DNA of 23,827 nucleotides from Prevotella sp. CAG:485 (GCA_000437495.1 FR897843.1:57753-81579); one strand, 5' to 3'; shown: positions 14,914 to 23,181, numbered from the stretch's first letter. Numbers and translations: made by a program. Notes: generated from the letters alone by a model not told the origin.

Positions 14914-15510
14914 TTATAGATAACGTGGCTGATGCCGCACAGAGTTATTGCCGTCGAAGGTGGGATAAATCTTCACCAGCCCATGTTGGTCGGAGGGTTG
15001 CTGCGGGCGGAAGCTGAACTTGACCATGCGCCAGAAACCGGGAAGCATGCTCAGCGGCGAGAAGCTGAGCGAGAAATTCTTCCTCTTCTCGGCCGGGACG
15101 AGCGCAAAGCCATCGTCGGCACGTTTCATCAACACGCTGCGGAACTGCGTCACCTTGCCGTCGGCAATCACCGTGGGGAGGGTCAGCTCGTATGATTCGC
15201 TGTCGGCCGCGGGCACCAAGGTCCCCAAGGATATGCCCGGCGGCGTAAGGCCGTCGAGGGCTGCCAGCACTTTTATGGAATAGGCGGCTGTCTGTGCCGT
15301 TGCCGACGAGGCTATGAGCACATAGACGCGGTCGGCCGGGAAGAGCCATATCCCTTCCACGGCATCTACGGAGGCCGTGTCGCACCACTGCCGAGCCCGA
15401 GCCAAGGGGTCTGCCTCGGAGGGCTGTGCGGCGCCTGTAAAGCCGCTCAGCAGCATTATGGCCGCCAACAGCGCCATTACAAGCCTCTCTCTTCCGCCGG
15501 TTCTCTTCAT
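14914..15510 (-). CDS. Secreted protein of unknown function
   Basis: A 198-residue exported protein if started at the ATG at 15510 (MKRTGGRERLVMALLAAIML; cleavage near GAA-Q around residue 28). The same frame stays open upstream into the neighbouring gene, but that part is its shadow. The mature protein is beta-rich (IWLFPADRVYVLIAS, YELTLPTVIADGKVTQFRSVLM, FSLSFSPLSMLPGFWRM) and ends in a short basic tail. I do not recognise a family. A TAAATTTG promoter box ends only 5 bases before this ATG, so either the mRNA is nearly leaderless or the true start is Met12 (15477); the longer form makes the better signal peptide. It heads the operon with the Nim-like gene and another secreted protein. Confidence 0.65.
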   Translation of the reverse strand: MKRTGGRERLVMALLAAIMLLSGFTGAAQPSEADPLARARQWCDTASVDAVEGIWLFPADRVYVLIASSATAQTAAYSIKVLAALDGLTPPGISLGTLVPAADSESYELTLPTVIADGKVTQFRSVLMKRADDGFALVPAEKRKNFSLSFSPLSMLPGFWRMVKFSFRPQQPSDQHGLVKIYPTFDGNNSVRHQPRYL

Positions 15511-15515
15511 TGCTG

Positions 15516-15523
15516 CAAATTTA
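15516..15523 (-). promoter_or_regulatory. -7 box abutting the start codon of the three-gene operon
   Basis: The minus strand reads TAAATTTG followed by CAGCA and then ATG. It matches TAnnTTTG, but with only 5 bases to the chosen start the transcript would be nearly leaderless, unless translation begins at the ATG at 15477. Confidence 0.45.
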
Positions 15524-15595
15524 ACCATTATTTTCGAGATAACACCCATGATTGCAGCAATTATGGCCTTAAAAAGAGTCAGTGCCTTATAGCGC

Positions 15596-16462
15596 TCACT
15601 TGGGCTTGACGAAGACTGAGGGAAATGCGGTGGTGATGGCCTGCGAGGCTTCGTTGGTAAAGCAATGCTGCAGGGTGAGATACGGCACGGTGAAGTGATA
15701 AGTGCTCTTGGCAGCCGGCGTTCCTGCCGCAGGGGTGAAGGAGAATACCACACCGGCGTCGGTGAGTGCCGCCGGAGGAAGGACCATACCGTCCCAGCCG
15801 TCGTTGCCGGCAGGCGAGAAGAGGCCGCGCAGCTGCGAGGGCTTTGTGACATTCTGTCCGGCCACATAGGAGCTTTGCATAAAGTCGGCATCGGCAAAGG
15901 CGCTTTTCAGCAATGCCTCTTTCACGGCCTTGAACTTATTCTGGCGGAAGAGAGCGTCATTGTCGGCTTCGCCGCTGCCATAGATAAAGGTTACAAGCTG
16001 CCGACCCATCATGGTGTGTTTGGCGCCGAACTGCAGCCCGGTTTCCAGCTGATATGTGATGAAAGTGGGAGCCTGGGTGTTGACCAGCATGGAATATGTG
16101 TAGGCATAGGGGCTTGGCTCGGCGACATCGTGCTTCACCTGCTGAGCGGCAAAGCGAAAGAATTTGCGTGCCACGAACTGTCCGAGTGCGGCATGGTCGG
16201 TGGGGAGTCCTCCGAAGCTGTCGCCGCTGAGGAATGCTCGGTCAGCCAGATGCACCAGCCACTGATTCACCTCGCCGGCATAAGGGGCGTAAGCATCGGG
16301 GAAATCTACTGTCAGGGTAAGCTGCGCATCGCCCTGAGGAGCGTTGTATGTCTTGGTAAGGCGCGTATAGTCGGCGGCAACAGCGGGTGTGTTCTGCCAT
16401 TGCGCCGAGGCGTTGGCTAAGCCCAGAAGAAGCAGGGCTGATAAGATGATTTGTGCTTTCAC
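15596..16462 (-). CDS. Secreted DUF3298/RsiV-like protein
   Basis: A 288-residue exported protein (signal peptide MKAQIILSALLLLGLANASA). The layout resembles DUF3298/RsiV-type proteins: a beta strand block (AQLTLTVDFPDAY), helices around VNQWLVHLADRAF, a YTYSMLVNTQAPTFITYQLE segment followed by GAKHTMMGRQLVTFIYGSGE (a G-x-H-G-like turn), and a terminal domain with VVFSFTPAAG and YHFTVPYLTL, close to the family's F-x-x-Y and F-x-V-P-Y blocks. Function is not known; relatives include anti-sigma factors and lysozyme-binding proteins, but no membrane anchor or anti-sigma domain is seen here. The start is GTG at 16462, since an in-frame TAA lies two codons upstream. It is separated by 85 bases from the next operon. 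Confidence 0.6.
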   Translation of the reverse strand: MKAQIILSALLLLGLANASAQWQNTPAVAADYTRLTKTYNAPQGDAQLTLTVDFPDAYAPYAGEVNQWLVHLADRAFLSGDSFGGLPTDHAALGQFVARKFFRFAAQQVKHDVAEPSPYAYTYSMLVNTQAPTFITYQLETGLQFGAKHTMMGRQLVTFIYGSGEADNDALFRQNKFKAVKEALLKSAFADADFMQSSYVAGQNVTKPSQLRGLFSPAGNDGWDGMVLPPAALTDAGVVFSFTPAAGTPAAKSTYHFTVPYLTLQHCFTNEASQAITTAFPSVFVKPK

Positions 16463-16529
16463 AGTTTATGCTTTTTGTGTATTAACAATTATTGAGGCAT
16501 ATTTCTCTACTCTGTTAGACAACGTTAAT

Positions 16530-16538
16530 TAACTTTTG
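16530..16538 (+). promoter_or_regulatory. Variant -7 box for the PepSY-like gene
   Basis: TAACTTTTG resembles the Bacteroidetes -7 box but has three rather than two bases between TA and TTTG. It lies about 60 bases before the chosen ATG at 16599. A weak candidate. Confidence 0.3.
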
Positions 16539-16598
16539 ACGGTGAACATGTTGCGCAAAATTTTGTTCCATGATAAAACAACGAATAATACCACGGAT

Positions 16599-17039
16599 AT
16601 GAAAAAGATTCTCATCGCACTCCTTTGTATGGTAATAGGCTTGGGAGCAGCCAGCGCGCGCTCCAACGTAAGCCGCGATGCCAAGGTGCTTCCTGCAAAG
16701 GCTCAGACTATGCTGCGCACCTATTTCGGCAAGACGGCCGTGAACCATATAAAGATTGAAACCAAGGTGCTTGGTGAAAAGGAATATGACGTAATTCTCA
16801 ACAATGGCACTGAGATAGAATTCAACCATAAGGGCGACTGGACGTCCGTTGACTGCGGCATGTCGGCCGTGCCCTCAAAGCTGATTCTACCCGCCATTCA
16901 GAAATATGTGAAAGCTAATTACCCCTCAGCCGCCATCGTCCAGATTGACATAGACCGAAACAAGTATGAGGTAGAACTCAACAATGGTCTGGATTTGGAA
17001 TTTTCACGCGACGGCCGTTTTCTGAAAGTTGACGACTGA
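16599..17039 (+). CDS. Exported two-domain PepSY-like (DUF2874) protein
   Basis: A 146-residue exported protein starting at the ATG at 16599 (MKKILIALLCMVIGLGAASA signal peptide). The longer frame from 16536 adds 21 unlikely residues. The mature part holds two copies of one domain: KAQTMLRTYFGKTAVNHIKI with YDVILNNGTEIEFNHKGDW, and ILPAIQKYVKANYPSAAIVQ with YEVELNNGLDLEFSRDGRF. This helix-strand-strand layout with N-N-G-x-x-[IL]-E-F is that of the BLIP-like PepSY/DUF2874 proteins common in Bacteroidetes, exported to the periplasm or surface. The role is unknown; PepSY domains are suspected protease regulators, which is inference here. Confidence 0.75.
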   Translation: MKKILIALLCMVIGLGAASARSNVSRDAKVLPAKAQTMLRTYFGKTAVNHIKIETKVLGEKEYDVILNNGTEIEFNHKGDWTSVDCGMSAVPSKLILPAIQKYVKANYPSAAIVQIDIDRNKYEVELNNGLDLEFSRDGRFLKVDD

Positions 17040-17118
17040 CCGCCCGAGGGCGGCAGCAGTGAGCTTTCACTCAGACAGCAATAATTCAACAACTATTTGT
17101 TTCCGATAAGGTCACGCC

Positions 17119-17154
17119 ACGCCTACATGTGATATGTCGACGGGGCGTTTTTTT
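17119..17154 (+). terminator. Candidate intrinsic terminator
   Basis: ACGCC (17119-17123) can pair with GGCGT (17144-17148), which runs into seven T residues (17148-17154). An alternative hairpin pairs ACGGGGC (17140-17146) with GCCCCGT (17159-17165). It lies between the PepSY-like gene and the promoter of the amylase gene. Confidence 0.4.
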
Positions 17155-17209
17155 CTTTGCCCCGTACACGTTTGGGGCGCAAAGGAGTCTCGGAACGGAA
17201 TTTTTGTTG

Positions 17210-17217
17210 TAACTTTG
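17210..17217 (+). promoter_or_regulatory. -7 box of the amylase gene
   Basis: TAACTTTG, followed by TGG, is an exact TAnnTTTG match 80 bases before the ATG at 17298. The leader is about 75 bases and very A-rich near the start codon (AAAAAAATAAAAAAGAAATAAAAA-like composition), typical of strongly translated Bacteroidetes mRNAs. Confidence 0.65.
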
Positions 17218-17297
17218 TGGCCGATAGCCATATACGGCTGCGCTGAAACCCCTTTACAGGTAAAAAAATAAAAAAGAAATAAAAATTTTTCAAGCCA

Positions 17298-20057
17298 ATG
17301 AAAAACATTCGACTTTTACTCTCCATGCTCATGGTGATAGGGTTCGCCGCGTTGCGTGCCCAGGTGGTCACCACTGAGCCGGCTGTTCTGCAACCGTCTT
17401 CGCAGAACATTGTGATTTATTTTCATGCAGACCAGGGCAACCGGGGTCTGATAAATCAGGCCGCCAACGACCCTATCTACGCCCACACAGGCGTCATCAC
17501 CAACAAGTCCACCTCGTCGAGCGACTGGCGCTATGCTCCCACATGGCTCGACAACGCCGCCAAATACAAACTGCAATATGTATCGGCCAATCTGTGGAAG
17601 CTGGAGATAGGCAACATCAACTCATATTACGGCATCACCGACCCCACTGAGAAGGTAACTCAGCTGGTATTCGTATTCCGTAATTCCACGGGCACTCGCG
17701 AGGGGAAAAGTTCCTCCAACGGCGACATCTTTGTAGATGTGGTCGACGACGGTCTGCAGGTGTCGCTGAAGAGCAACCTCGAAGGTTCGCTCATCACTCC
17801 GGGTCACGAAACGGTTACCTTCACTGCTGCCTGCAGCGCTCCTGCCACGCTGGTAATCGACGTCAACGGCACTCCCATTGCCACGCAGCAGAACGCCACA
17901 ACGCTGTCGGCAACTCACACTTTCACCACGTTCGGCCAATACACCGTTACGGCCAAAGCCACGGTTAACGAACTGACGGTGAGCGACGCCATGTCTATTA
18001 CCTATCCGCGCACAGGCGATCAGGTTGACTATCCGGGCGGTGTGCCCAAGATGGGTGCCGTGCGCCAGGCCGACGGCAAGGTGCTTTTCTGCATCGCCGC
18101 TCCGCAAAAGGCTTCGGCAATGATTGTGGGCTCGTGGGATGACTACAAGACGCTCGACAACCGCACCATGAACTATCAGGATTACAACGGCAACCGCTAT
18201 TTCTGGATTGCCATTGACGGTCTGACAGCCACCGACGCTTACCCGTATTATTACGTCATCGACGGCAAAGCCGTGGGCGACCCGTATGCAAAGCTCATCC
18301 TCGACCCCACAAACGACAAATATATCCCGACCGACGTCTACCCTGGCCTCATCCCCTACCCCGAATCGAAGATTCCTTACTCCAACGTGCCGCTGGCGGT
18401 ATATCAGGAGAACATCAACTCTTACAACTGGCAGATAACCAATTTCAAGGGCGCGGAGAAAGACCGTCTGAACATCTACGAACTGTTGGTACGCGACTTT
18501 ACGGGTACTGAGGGTCAGGCGCTCGGCAACGGTACCATACGTGGCGCCATGGCCAAGATTCCGTATCTCAAAAGCCTGGGTATCAACGCCATTGAGCTGC
18601 TGCCCATAAACGAATTCAACGGCAATATCTCGTGGGGCTATAACCCCAATTTCTATTTCGCTCCCGACAAGGCTTACGGCACTCCCGACGACTACAAGGC
18701 TTTCATCGACGCCTGCCACGCTCAGGGCATAGCAGTGATTTTGGATATGGTCTTCAACCAGACCGACTGGATGCATCCCTGGTATCAGCTCTATCAAACG
18801 GGCGCCAACCCGTTCTACAACGCATCGGCGCCACACGCCTATTCGGTGCTCAACGACTGGAATCAGGGCAACGCTCTGGTGCAGCAGCAGTTTGAGGACT
18901 GTCTGCGCTACTGGCTGCGCGAATATAAGGTAGACGGCTTCCGCTTCGATCTGGTGAAGGGTCTGGGCGACAATGACTCGTATGCCAACAGCGGCGACGC
19001 CGCCACCAACGCCTACAACGCTTCGCGTGTGGCGCGTATGAAAAAGCTGCACAGCGCCATGAAGGAGGTTAACGCCGACGCTTATTTCATCAACGAGAAC
19101 CTGGCCGGCGCTCAGGAAGAGAATGAGATGGCTCAGGACGGCGAGCTCAACTGGGCCAACGTCAACTCTCAGGGCATTGAATATGCCATGGGCTATCAGA
19201 GCAACTCCTCTCTGGTGCGCTTCTACGCCCCCGACGACCAGCGTCTGGCCGGCTCCACGGTAAGCTATCTCGAAAGCCACGACGAACAGCGTCTGGCCTA
19301 CAAACAGAACACTGACGGCGCCACCGGCGTGCGTGGCAACCTCACGGCCTCCATGCATCGTCTCGGCTCGGCGGCCTGCCAGATGATTCTCAGCCCCGGA
19401 AGCCACATGATCTGGCAGTTCTCAGAGCTGGGCAACTTCGACAACACCAAGAACGCCAACGGCGGCAACAACACCGACCCGAAAACGGTGCGCTGGAGCT
19501 TGTTTGACAATGCCAACCGCCACGGCCTCTACGACAGCTATGCCGAACTCAACTATCTGCGTCTGAGAAACCCCGAACTCTTTGCCCAGGGTGCCGAATT
19601 CACCAACAATGTGGCTCAGAACAACTGGGCTAACGGCCGCACAATGTATCTGGCCAATCAGGGCAAGGAGCTGATTGCCGTCATCAACCCCGAAACGAGC
19701 GGCGAGAAGATTATCAACGTTACCTTCAAATCGCAGAACAGCGACAATTACCGAATCCTCAGCAAGAGCTACAACACCAACCCCTCGTTCAACGTAACCA
19801 CAGGTCAGGTAACTGTTCCTGCCAACTGCTATGTGGTAATCGGCAGCGCATCTGTCATCAAAGTGGAGGGTGTGGCCGATGATGCCTCTCACATCAACGT
19901 TTACGGCTCTTACGGCCGCATAGTTGTTGAGGGCGCCGACGAGGCCGACGTTCAGGTCTTCGACGCTCAGGGACGCCGTCTCAACAGCCTCAGCGTGCCG
20001 GCCGGATTCTATCTGGTACGCACCGCCAACAAGACTTTCAAGGTAATGGTTCGATAA
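17298..20057 (+). CDS. Secreted GH13 alpha-amylase-family glycoside hydrolase
   Basis: A 919-residue exported enzyme expected to cut alpha-glucans. Signal peptide 1-22 (LLLSMLMVIGFAALRA). Residues about 25-150 form an N-terminal beta domain, 155-236 an Ig/PKD-like domain, and 250-345 a CBM48-like E-set domain (VGSWDDYKTL). The catalytic barrel spans about 388-790. Region I is ILDMVFNQ (481-488), with Gln488 where most GH13 enzymes have His; region II is DGFRFDLVKG with nucleophile Asp551; region III is INENLAG with acid/base Glu600; region IV is LESHDEQ with Asp662. The C-terminal part (about 855-919, VQVFDAQGRRLNSL and GFYLVRT) looks like a type IX sorting domain. Exact substrate (starch, glycogen or pullulan) cannot be told. 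It is probably monocistronic, with its own promoter and terminator. Confidence 0.88.
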   Translation: MKNIRLLLSMLMVIGFAALRAQVVTTEPAVLQPSSQNIVIYFHADQGNRGLINQAANDPIYAHTGVITNKSTSSSDWRYAPTWLDNAAKYKLQYVSANLWKLEIGNINSYYGITDPTEKVTQLVFVFRNSTGTREGKSSSNGDIFVDVVDDGLQVSLKSNLEGSLITPGHETVTFTAACSAPATLVIDVNGTPIATQQNATTLSATHTFTTFGQYTVTAKATVNELTVSDAMSITYPRTGDQVDYPGGVPKMGAVRQADGKVLFCIAAPQKASAMIVGSWDDYKTLDNRTMNYQDYNGNRYFWIAIDGLTATDAYPYYYVIDGKAVGDPYAKLILDPTNDKYIPTDVYPGLIPYPESKIPYSNVPLAVYQENINSYNWQITNFKGAEKDRLNIYELLVRDFTGTEGQALGNGTIRGAMAKIPYLKSLGINAIELLPINEFNGNISWGYNPNFYFAPDKAYGTPDDYKAFIDACHAQGIAVILDMVFNQTDWMHPWYQLYQTGANPFYNASAPHAYSVLNDWNQGNALVQQQFEDCLRYWLREYKVDGFRFDLVKGLGDNDSYANSGDAATNAYNASRVARMKKLHSAMKEVNADAYFINENLAGAQEENEMAQDGELNWANVNSQGIEYAMGYQSNSSLVRFYAPDDQRLAGSTVSYLESHDEQRLAYKQNTDGATGVRGNLTASMHRLGSAACQMILSPGSHMIWQFSELGNFDNTKNANGGNNTDPKTVRWSLFDNANRHGLYDSYAELNYLRLRNPELFAQGAEFTNNVAQNNWANGRTMYLANQGKELIAVINPETSGEKIINVTFKSQNSDNYRILSKSYNTNPSFNVTTGQVTVPANCYVVIGSASVIKVEGVADDASHINVYGSYGRIVVEGADEADVQVFDAQGRRLNSLSVPAGFYLVRTANKTFKVMVR

Positions 20058-20084
20058 CCTGCCGCCTCGTCTTACACCCACAAA

Positions 20085-20122
20085 AAGGTGTGCCCTCACA
20101 ACGAAGGCACACCTTATTTTTG
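20085..20122 (+). terminator. Strong intrinsic terminator after the amylase gene
   Basis: AAGGTGTGCC (20085-20094) and GGCACACCTT (20106-20115) form a perfect 10-bp stem with an 11-base loop, followed by ATTTTTG. It is 27 bases beyond the amylase stop and lies between convergent genes, so it may serve both. Confidence 0.85.
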
Positions 20123-20146
20123 ATTGCTGATTGCGGGGCTTTATGC

Positions 20147-22561
20147 TTACGGCCTCATCAGGCGGATAGTCTTAGCGCCCTTGTCGGTGATGACACGCAC
20201 CAGATAAATGCCGCTCTCAAGCTCGCCGAGCGATAAGGTTGCCGAGGTGCCGTCGATGGTGCAGTTGGCGGCACGGCGCTGACCTTGCAGGTTATAAACC
20301 TCAACGCCCATTATCCTTTCGGCGCCGCAAATCATGGCGTTGTCGCCGTCAATCCACAGTTCCGGCTCAGTAGCATCCGTAACGCTCTGCACACCCGTCG
20401 TTCCAACGGTGAAATAAACCGGCGACATAAGCTGTTTAAGGCTTGATGTGGGCGATTGACGATAGTACGGAGCCACCATATAGCGTGTATTGGCCTCACC
20501 GGCCGGGAACGGGAATCTGAAAGAGACATGCTTACTGTCGCCCTCGCTCAAGTAATACTCCTCGGTAGGCTGCGAATCAATGGAATATCCACCCGTTTCC
20601 TTGAATACGACCATTTGGATATTGTTGGCAAAATAGCCTGAAGTGCAATTCACATTAAACTCCACAGAAACATCCATTGCATAAACATTCGATGCATTAT
20701 TTACTACAAAGTTGGAGCCGGAAAGGACAGCTGAAGGAGAACCTGACAATACGGTTACATTCACAGCATCAGAAATTGGCCTGTATGTCTTGTCCCCCAC
20801 TTTCACCATTAGCTCTATTGTATAATTACCGGCGGAAAGGGAGGGCATAATCACAGGCATATCCCATTGAAGCGTTGATTGGGCAGGTATGTCGGTCATG
20901 ATACCGTTGGCGACTCCCAAAAAAGTGCCCGAAGAGTTGGTCCAGCCTACATAAACAAAGTCATAAAACTCAAAAGGATTGGAATTTGAAATATTGGCAC
21001 GAAGATTGCACTTGCTACCCGGATAGAGTTTCGGACCCATACTGAGACCGGAAGCCGTTATGTATACCTCTGACGATTTGGAGAGTGTTGCCGAGCCATT
21101 GTTTATTTTTAATGTGTAACGGTCGCGCAAATTCGGCGCCATTTCCATATCTTTTGTTACGTAAGTGCCGTTTTCATTTACCTTGCAAGCCGGATTGACA
21201 TAATAAATCCCGTCTGCCAAACCGGAAGGGATGTTAACAGAATATGATGTCAACCCGTAGAAGCTTTTAATCTGATAGGCTGTATTAAGCCATGCATATT
21301 GGCATTTACCCTGTGCGTCTTTAAACGACAAGCCAAAATATGCTCCGGGCACGGTGAAATAATCGTAATTATATGCACCGCCTGAAAAAGTAAGTGTAGT
21401 GCCTGAAAGTGTCAGAACATTGTCTTCAGCTGCCAAAATATAGCTGTGCGTGGAGCCGGTGAAATTAGGCCGCAGATTCAGTACAGCACCCTGACTGTAA
21501 TTAAATCCGCCTGCTCCGCCACCAATGCCGAGGGTTGCCGGATCAAGAGCCGTAAGCAAGTAATAACCGTTTGCCGAGCCACTCCAGCCCCAGTTAAGGT
21601 GGAAGTAACCGTTGTCTTTGTATCCGTCTACCACAAAAGCATGGCCGCCACCGCTGCCCTGACCATGATAAAGCACCGGGCATCCGTTGGCAAGTGAATT
21701 GTATACCAAATCCTCCCATTCATACAAACCGTAGAAATCGCGGAAATAATGCCTGTTGGAAGGAGCATAGTCGAAATAAGACACCAGACGCTGTGTTGCC
21801 ACAGCTGTTACCGCTCCCGATGATGTGTTATAATCCATATCCATGGCATAACCGCAGGCTTCCATGAGGGTAGCTACGGCATCATCTTGCTTCGAGGTCC
21901 ACGAATCGGTGTGGATGAAAGGCATATTAGCCCAGTCAAACGTAACCTTGCTGAAGTCCATCGACAAGGTTGTTTCTCCCGATTCCCATTCGTATGAGTG
22001 GGAGCCTTTACCTTTTAACGGATGTTGCCAAAAACGCATTATCTGAGCTATTGCCGTAGCCACACACCCGGTAGCAGTATGTTTTCCGTTCAACAAAGGC
22101 GTTTTGTTATTGTACGGGGCGCTCTGGTCCCAGTGGGCATGCACCATGAGGGGGATTTCGCTGCGCTGCGGACGAGTGGAAGCCTGGCGATACGTCGAAG
22201 CGGTGTTTTCGTGGCGGCGTGCCCAGGCGATTTCGTCAGCATAGCCCTGAAGCCACGCCTTCATCTGTTCAGGCAGATTGGCATAGTCGAAAGTGCCGTC
22301 ATCCACATATCCCAACACGGGACTGGCCAAATCGTCGGCGCCGGCTATGACATAGCCTTGCTGTTTATCGCGGCCGAAAACGTAGTATGCAGGCTGCTCG
22401 TTTTGAGCATCCGTGTACACCAGTTTCATGCCTGAGGTGTTCATGCGCGAACCCGCAACATTTTGCTGCGTCCGCAACATTGCCTGCTCCGGACTCAGCG
22501 GTTTGGCCCACAAAAGTCCCGTTGCACAGCACAATAGTGTAAGTAGTAAAAATTTTCGCAT
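20147..22561 (-). CDS. Secreted C10-family (streptopain-like) cysteine protease
   Basis: An 804-residue exported protease. Signal peptide 1-19 (LLLTLLCCATGLLWA). Residues about 22-130 are a Spi/propeptide domain (YYVFGRDKQQGYVIAGADDL, PVLGY). The C10 catalytic domain follows: ATGCVATAIAQIMRFWQHP (163-181) with nucleophile Cys166, GGGHAFVVDGY (304-314) with His307, and HLNWGWSG (321-328) with the conserved Trp residues. Residues about 370-720 are Ig-like domains. Residues 724-804 (VEVYNLQGQRR, GIYLVRVITDKG) look like a type IX sorting domain. Relatives include SpeB, interpain A and B. fragilis Bfp proteases; synthesis as a zymogen is expected. Composition is mosaic: 38/60 G+C at 22201-22260, 20/60 at 20641-20700, 41/60 at 20221-20280. 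Confidence 0.9.
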   Translation of the reverse strand: MRKFLLLTLLCCATGLLWAKPLSPEQAMLRTQQNVAGSRMNTSGMKLVYTDAQNEQPAYYVFGRDKQQGYVIAGADDLASPVLGYVDDGTFDYANLPEQMKAWLQGYADEIAWARRHENTASTYRQASTRPQRSEIPLMVHAHWDQSAPYNNKTPLLNGKHTATGCVATAIAQIMRFWQHPLKGKGSHSYEWESGETTLSMDFSKVTFDWANMPFIHTDSWTSKQDDAVATLMEACGYAMDMDYNTSSGAVTAVATQRLVSYFDYAPSNRHYFRDFYGLYEWEDLVYNSLANGCPVLYHGQGSGGGHAFVVDGYKDNGYFHLNWGWSGSANGYYLLTALDPATLGIGGGAGGFNYSQGAVLNLRPNFTGSTHSYILAAEDNVLTLSGTTLTFSGGAYNYDYFTVPGAYFGLSFKDAQGKCQYAWLNTAYQIKSFYGLTSYSVNIPSGLADGIYYVNPACKVNENGTYVTKDMEMAPNLRDRYTLKINNGSATLSKSSEVYITASGLSMGPKLYPGSKCNLRANISNSNPFEFYDFVYVGWTNSSGTFLGVANGIMTDIPAQSTLQWDMPVIMPSLSAGNYTIELMVKVGDKTYRPISDAVNVTVLSGSPSAVLSGSNFVVNNASNVYAMDVSVEFNVNCTSGYFANNIQMVVFKETGGYSIDSQPTEEYYLSEGDSKHVSFRFPFPAGEANTRYMVAPYYRQSPTSSLKQLMSPVYFTVGTTGVQSVTDATEPELWIDGDNAMICGAERIMGVEVYNLQGQRRAANCTIDGTSATLSLGELESGIYLVRVITDKGAKTIRLMRP

Positions 22562-22589
22562 ATTTTTGGGGAGTTAGCAGTTCAAGTTG

Positions 22590-22597
22590 CAAAGATA
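22590..22597 (-). promoter_or_regulatory. Promoter of the C10 protease gene
   Basis: The minus strand reads TATCTTTG followed by CAA, an exact TAnnTTTG box 28 bases before the ATG at 22561. A TTGAC (22617-22621, minus strand) sits 19 bases upstream of the box, a normal -33 spacing. The upstream region is very AT-rich. Confidence 0.75.
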
Positions 22598-22791
22598 ATC
22601 AAATATTCTTTAAAAGTCAAGCTTTTCAATGAAAAAAAATTTATTATATAGCATGAAATTCAATTTTTAACGCCCCATTATGCCCAAAATTTCCTCAGTA
22701 ATACGCTTCAGAGGCATCAGTCGGGCAGCCTGATTATACGAATGGCACCCTTTATGCGTTAATAGAGATAAAGACCAAAAAATCTTCTGCT

Positions 22792-23181
22792 ATGTCGTTT
22801 CATTTCAACCACTTCAACATCAACGTTACCGACGTTGAGCGTTCAATAGAATTTTACCGCCAAGCGTTAGGGCTGGAGCCGGTGGGCTGCATCGACCATC
22901 CCGACAAAGGATATAAAATTACCTATCTCTCGGCTCCCGGCGAGAATTTCCGCCTTGAGCTGACGTGGATTGCCGACCACAAAGAGCCTTACAACCTTGG
23001 CGAGAACGAAAGCCATTTAGCCTTTGCCGTTGACAGCGCCGAAGATTTCAGCCGGGCGCACAGCCTGCATGAGCAAATGAAATGTATTTGCTTTGAAAAT
23101 CCCGAAATGGGCATCTATTTTATCAACGACCCTGACGATTACTGGATTGAGATAATACCGCCCAAATTGGCCGGTAAATAA
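22792..23181 (+). CDS. VOC-superfamily protein (glyoxalase I-like)
   Basis: A 129-residue vicinal-oxygen-chelate fold protein with two beta-alpha-beta-beta-beta halves. HFNINVTDVERSIEFYRQAL (7-26) opens the first half and ESHLAFAVDSAEDF (73-86) the second. The four expected metal ligands can be placed at His7, Glu56 (RLELTW), His75 and Glu120 (YWIEIIP). This matches lactoylglutathione lyase-type members, which detoxify methylglyoxal, but the family has many reactions and the substrate is not certain. It stands alone, divergent from the protease gene and convergent with dnaX; no clear promoter box was seen in the 230 bases upstream. Confidence 0.8.
   Translation: MSFHFNHFNINVTDVERSIEFYRQALGLEPVGCIDHPDKGYKITYLSAPGENFRLELTWIADHKEPYNLGENESHLAFAVDSAEDFSRAHSLHEQMKCICFENPEMGIYFINDPDDYWIEIIPPKLAGK

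Noticed and set aside
15511..15897. N-terminal 129-residue extension of the secreted unknown at 14914
   Set aside because: It overlaps the DUF3298-like gene in another frame, is Pro/Ser/Arg-rich like a shadow, and precedes a good signal peptide.
17622..19406. 594-aa minus-strand open frame opposite the GH13 gene
   Set aside because: The plus-strand frame has all GH13 catalytic motifs; the antisense frame is a composition artefact with no recognisable domain.
19422..20099. 225-aa minus-strand open frame at the end of the amylase gene
   Set aside because: Antisense to the sorting-type tail and terminator; no start signal or motif.
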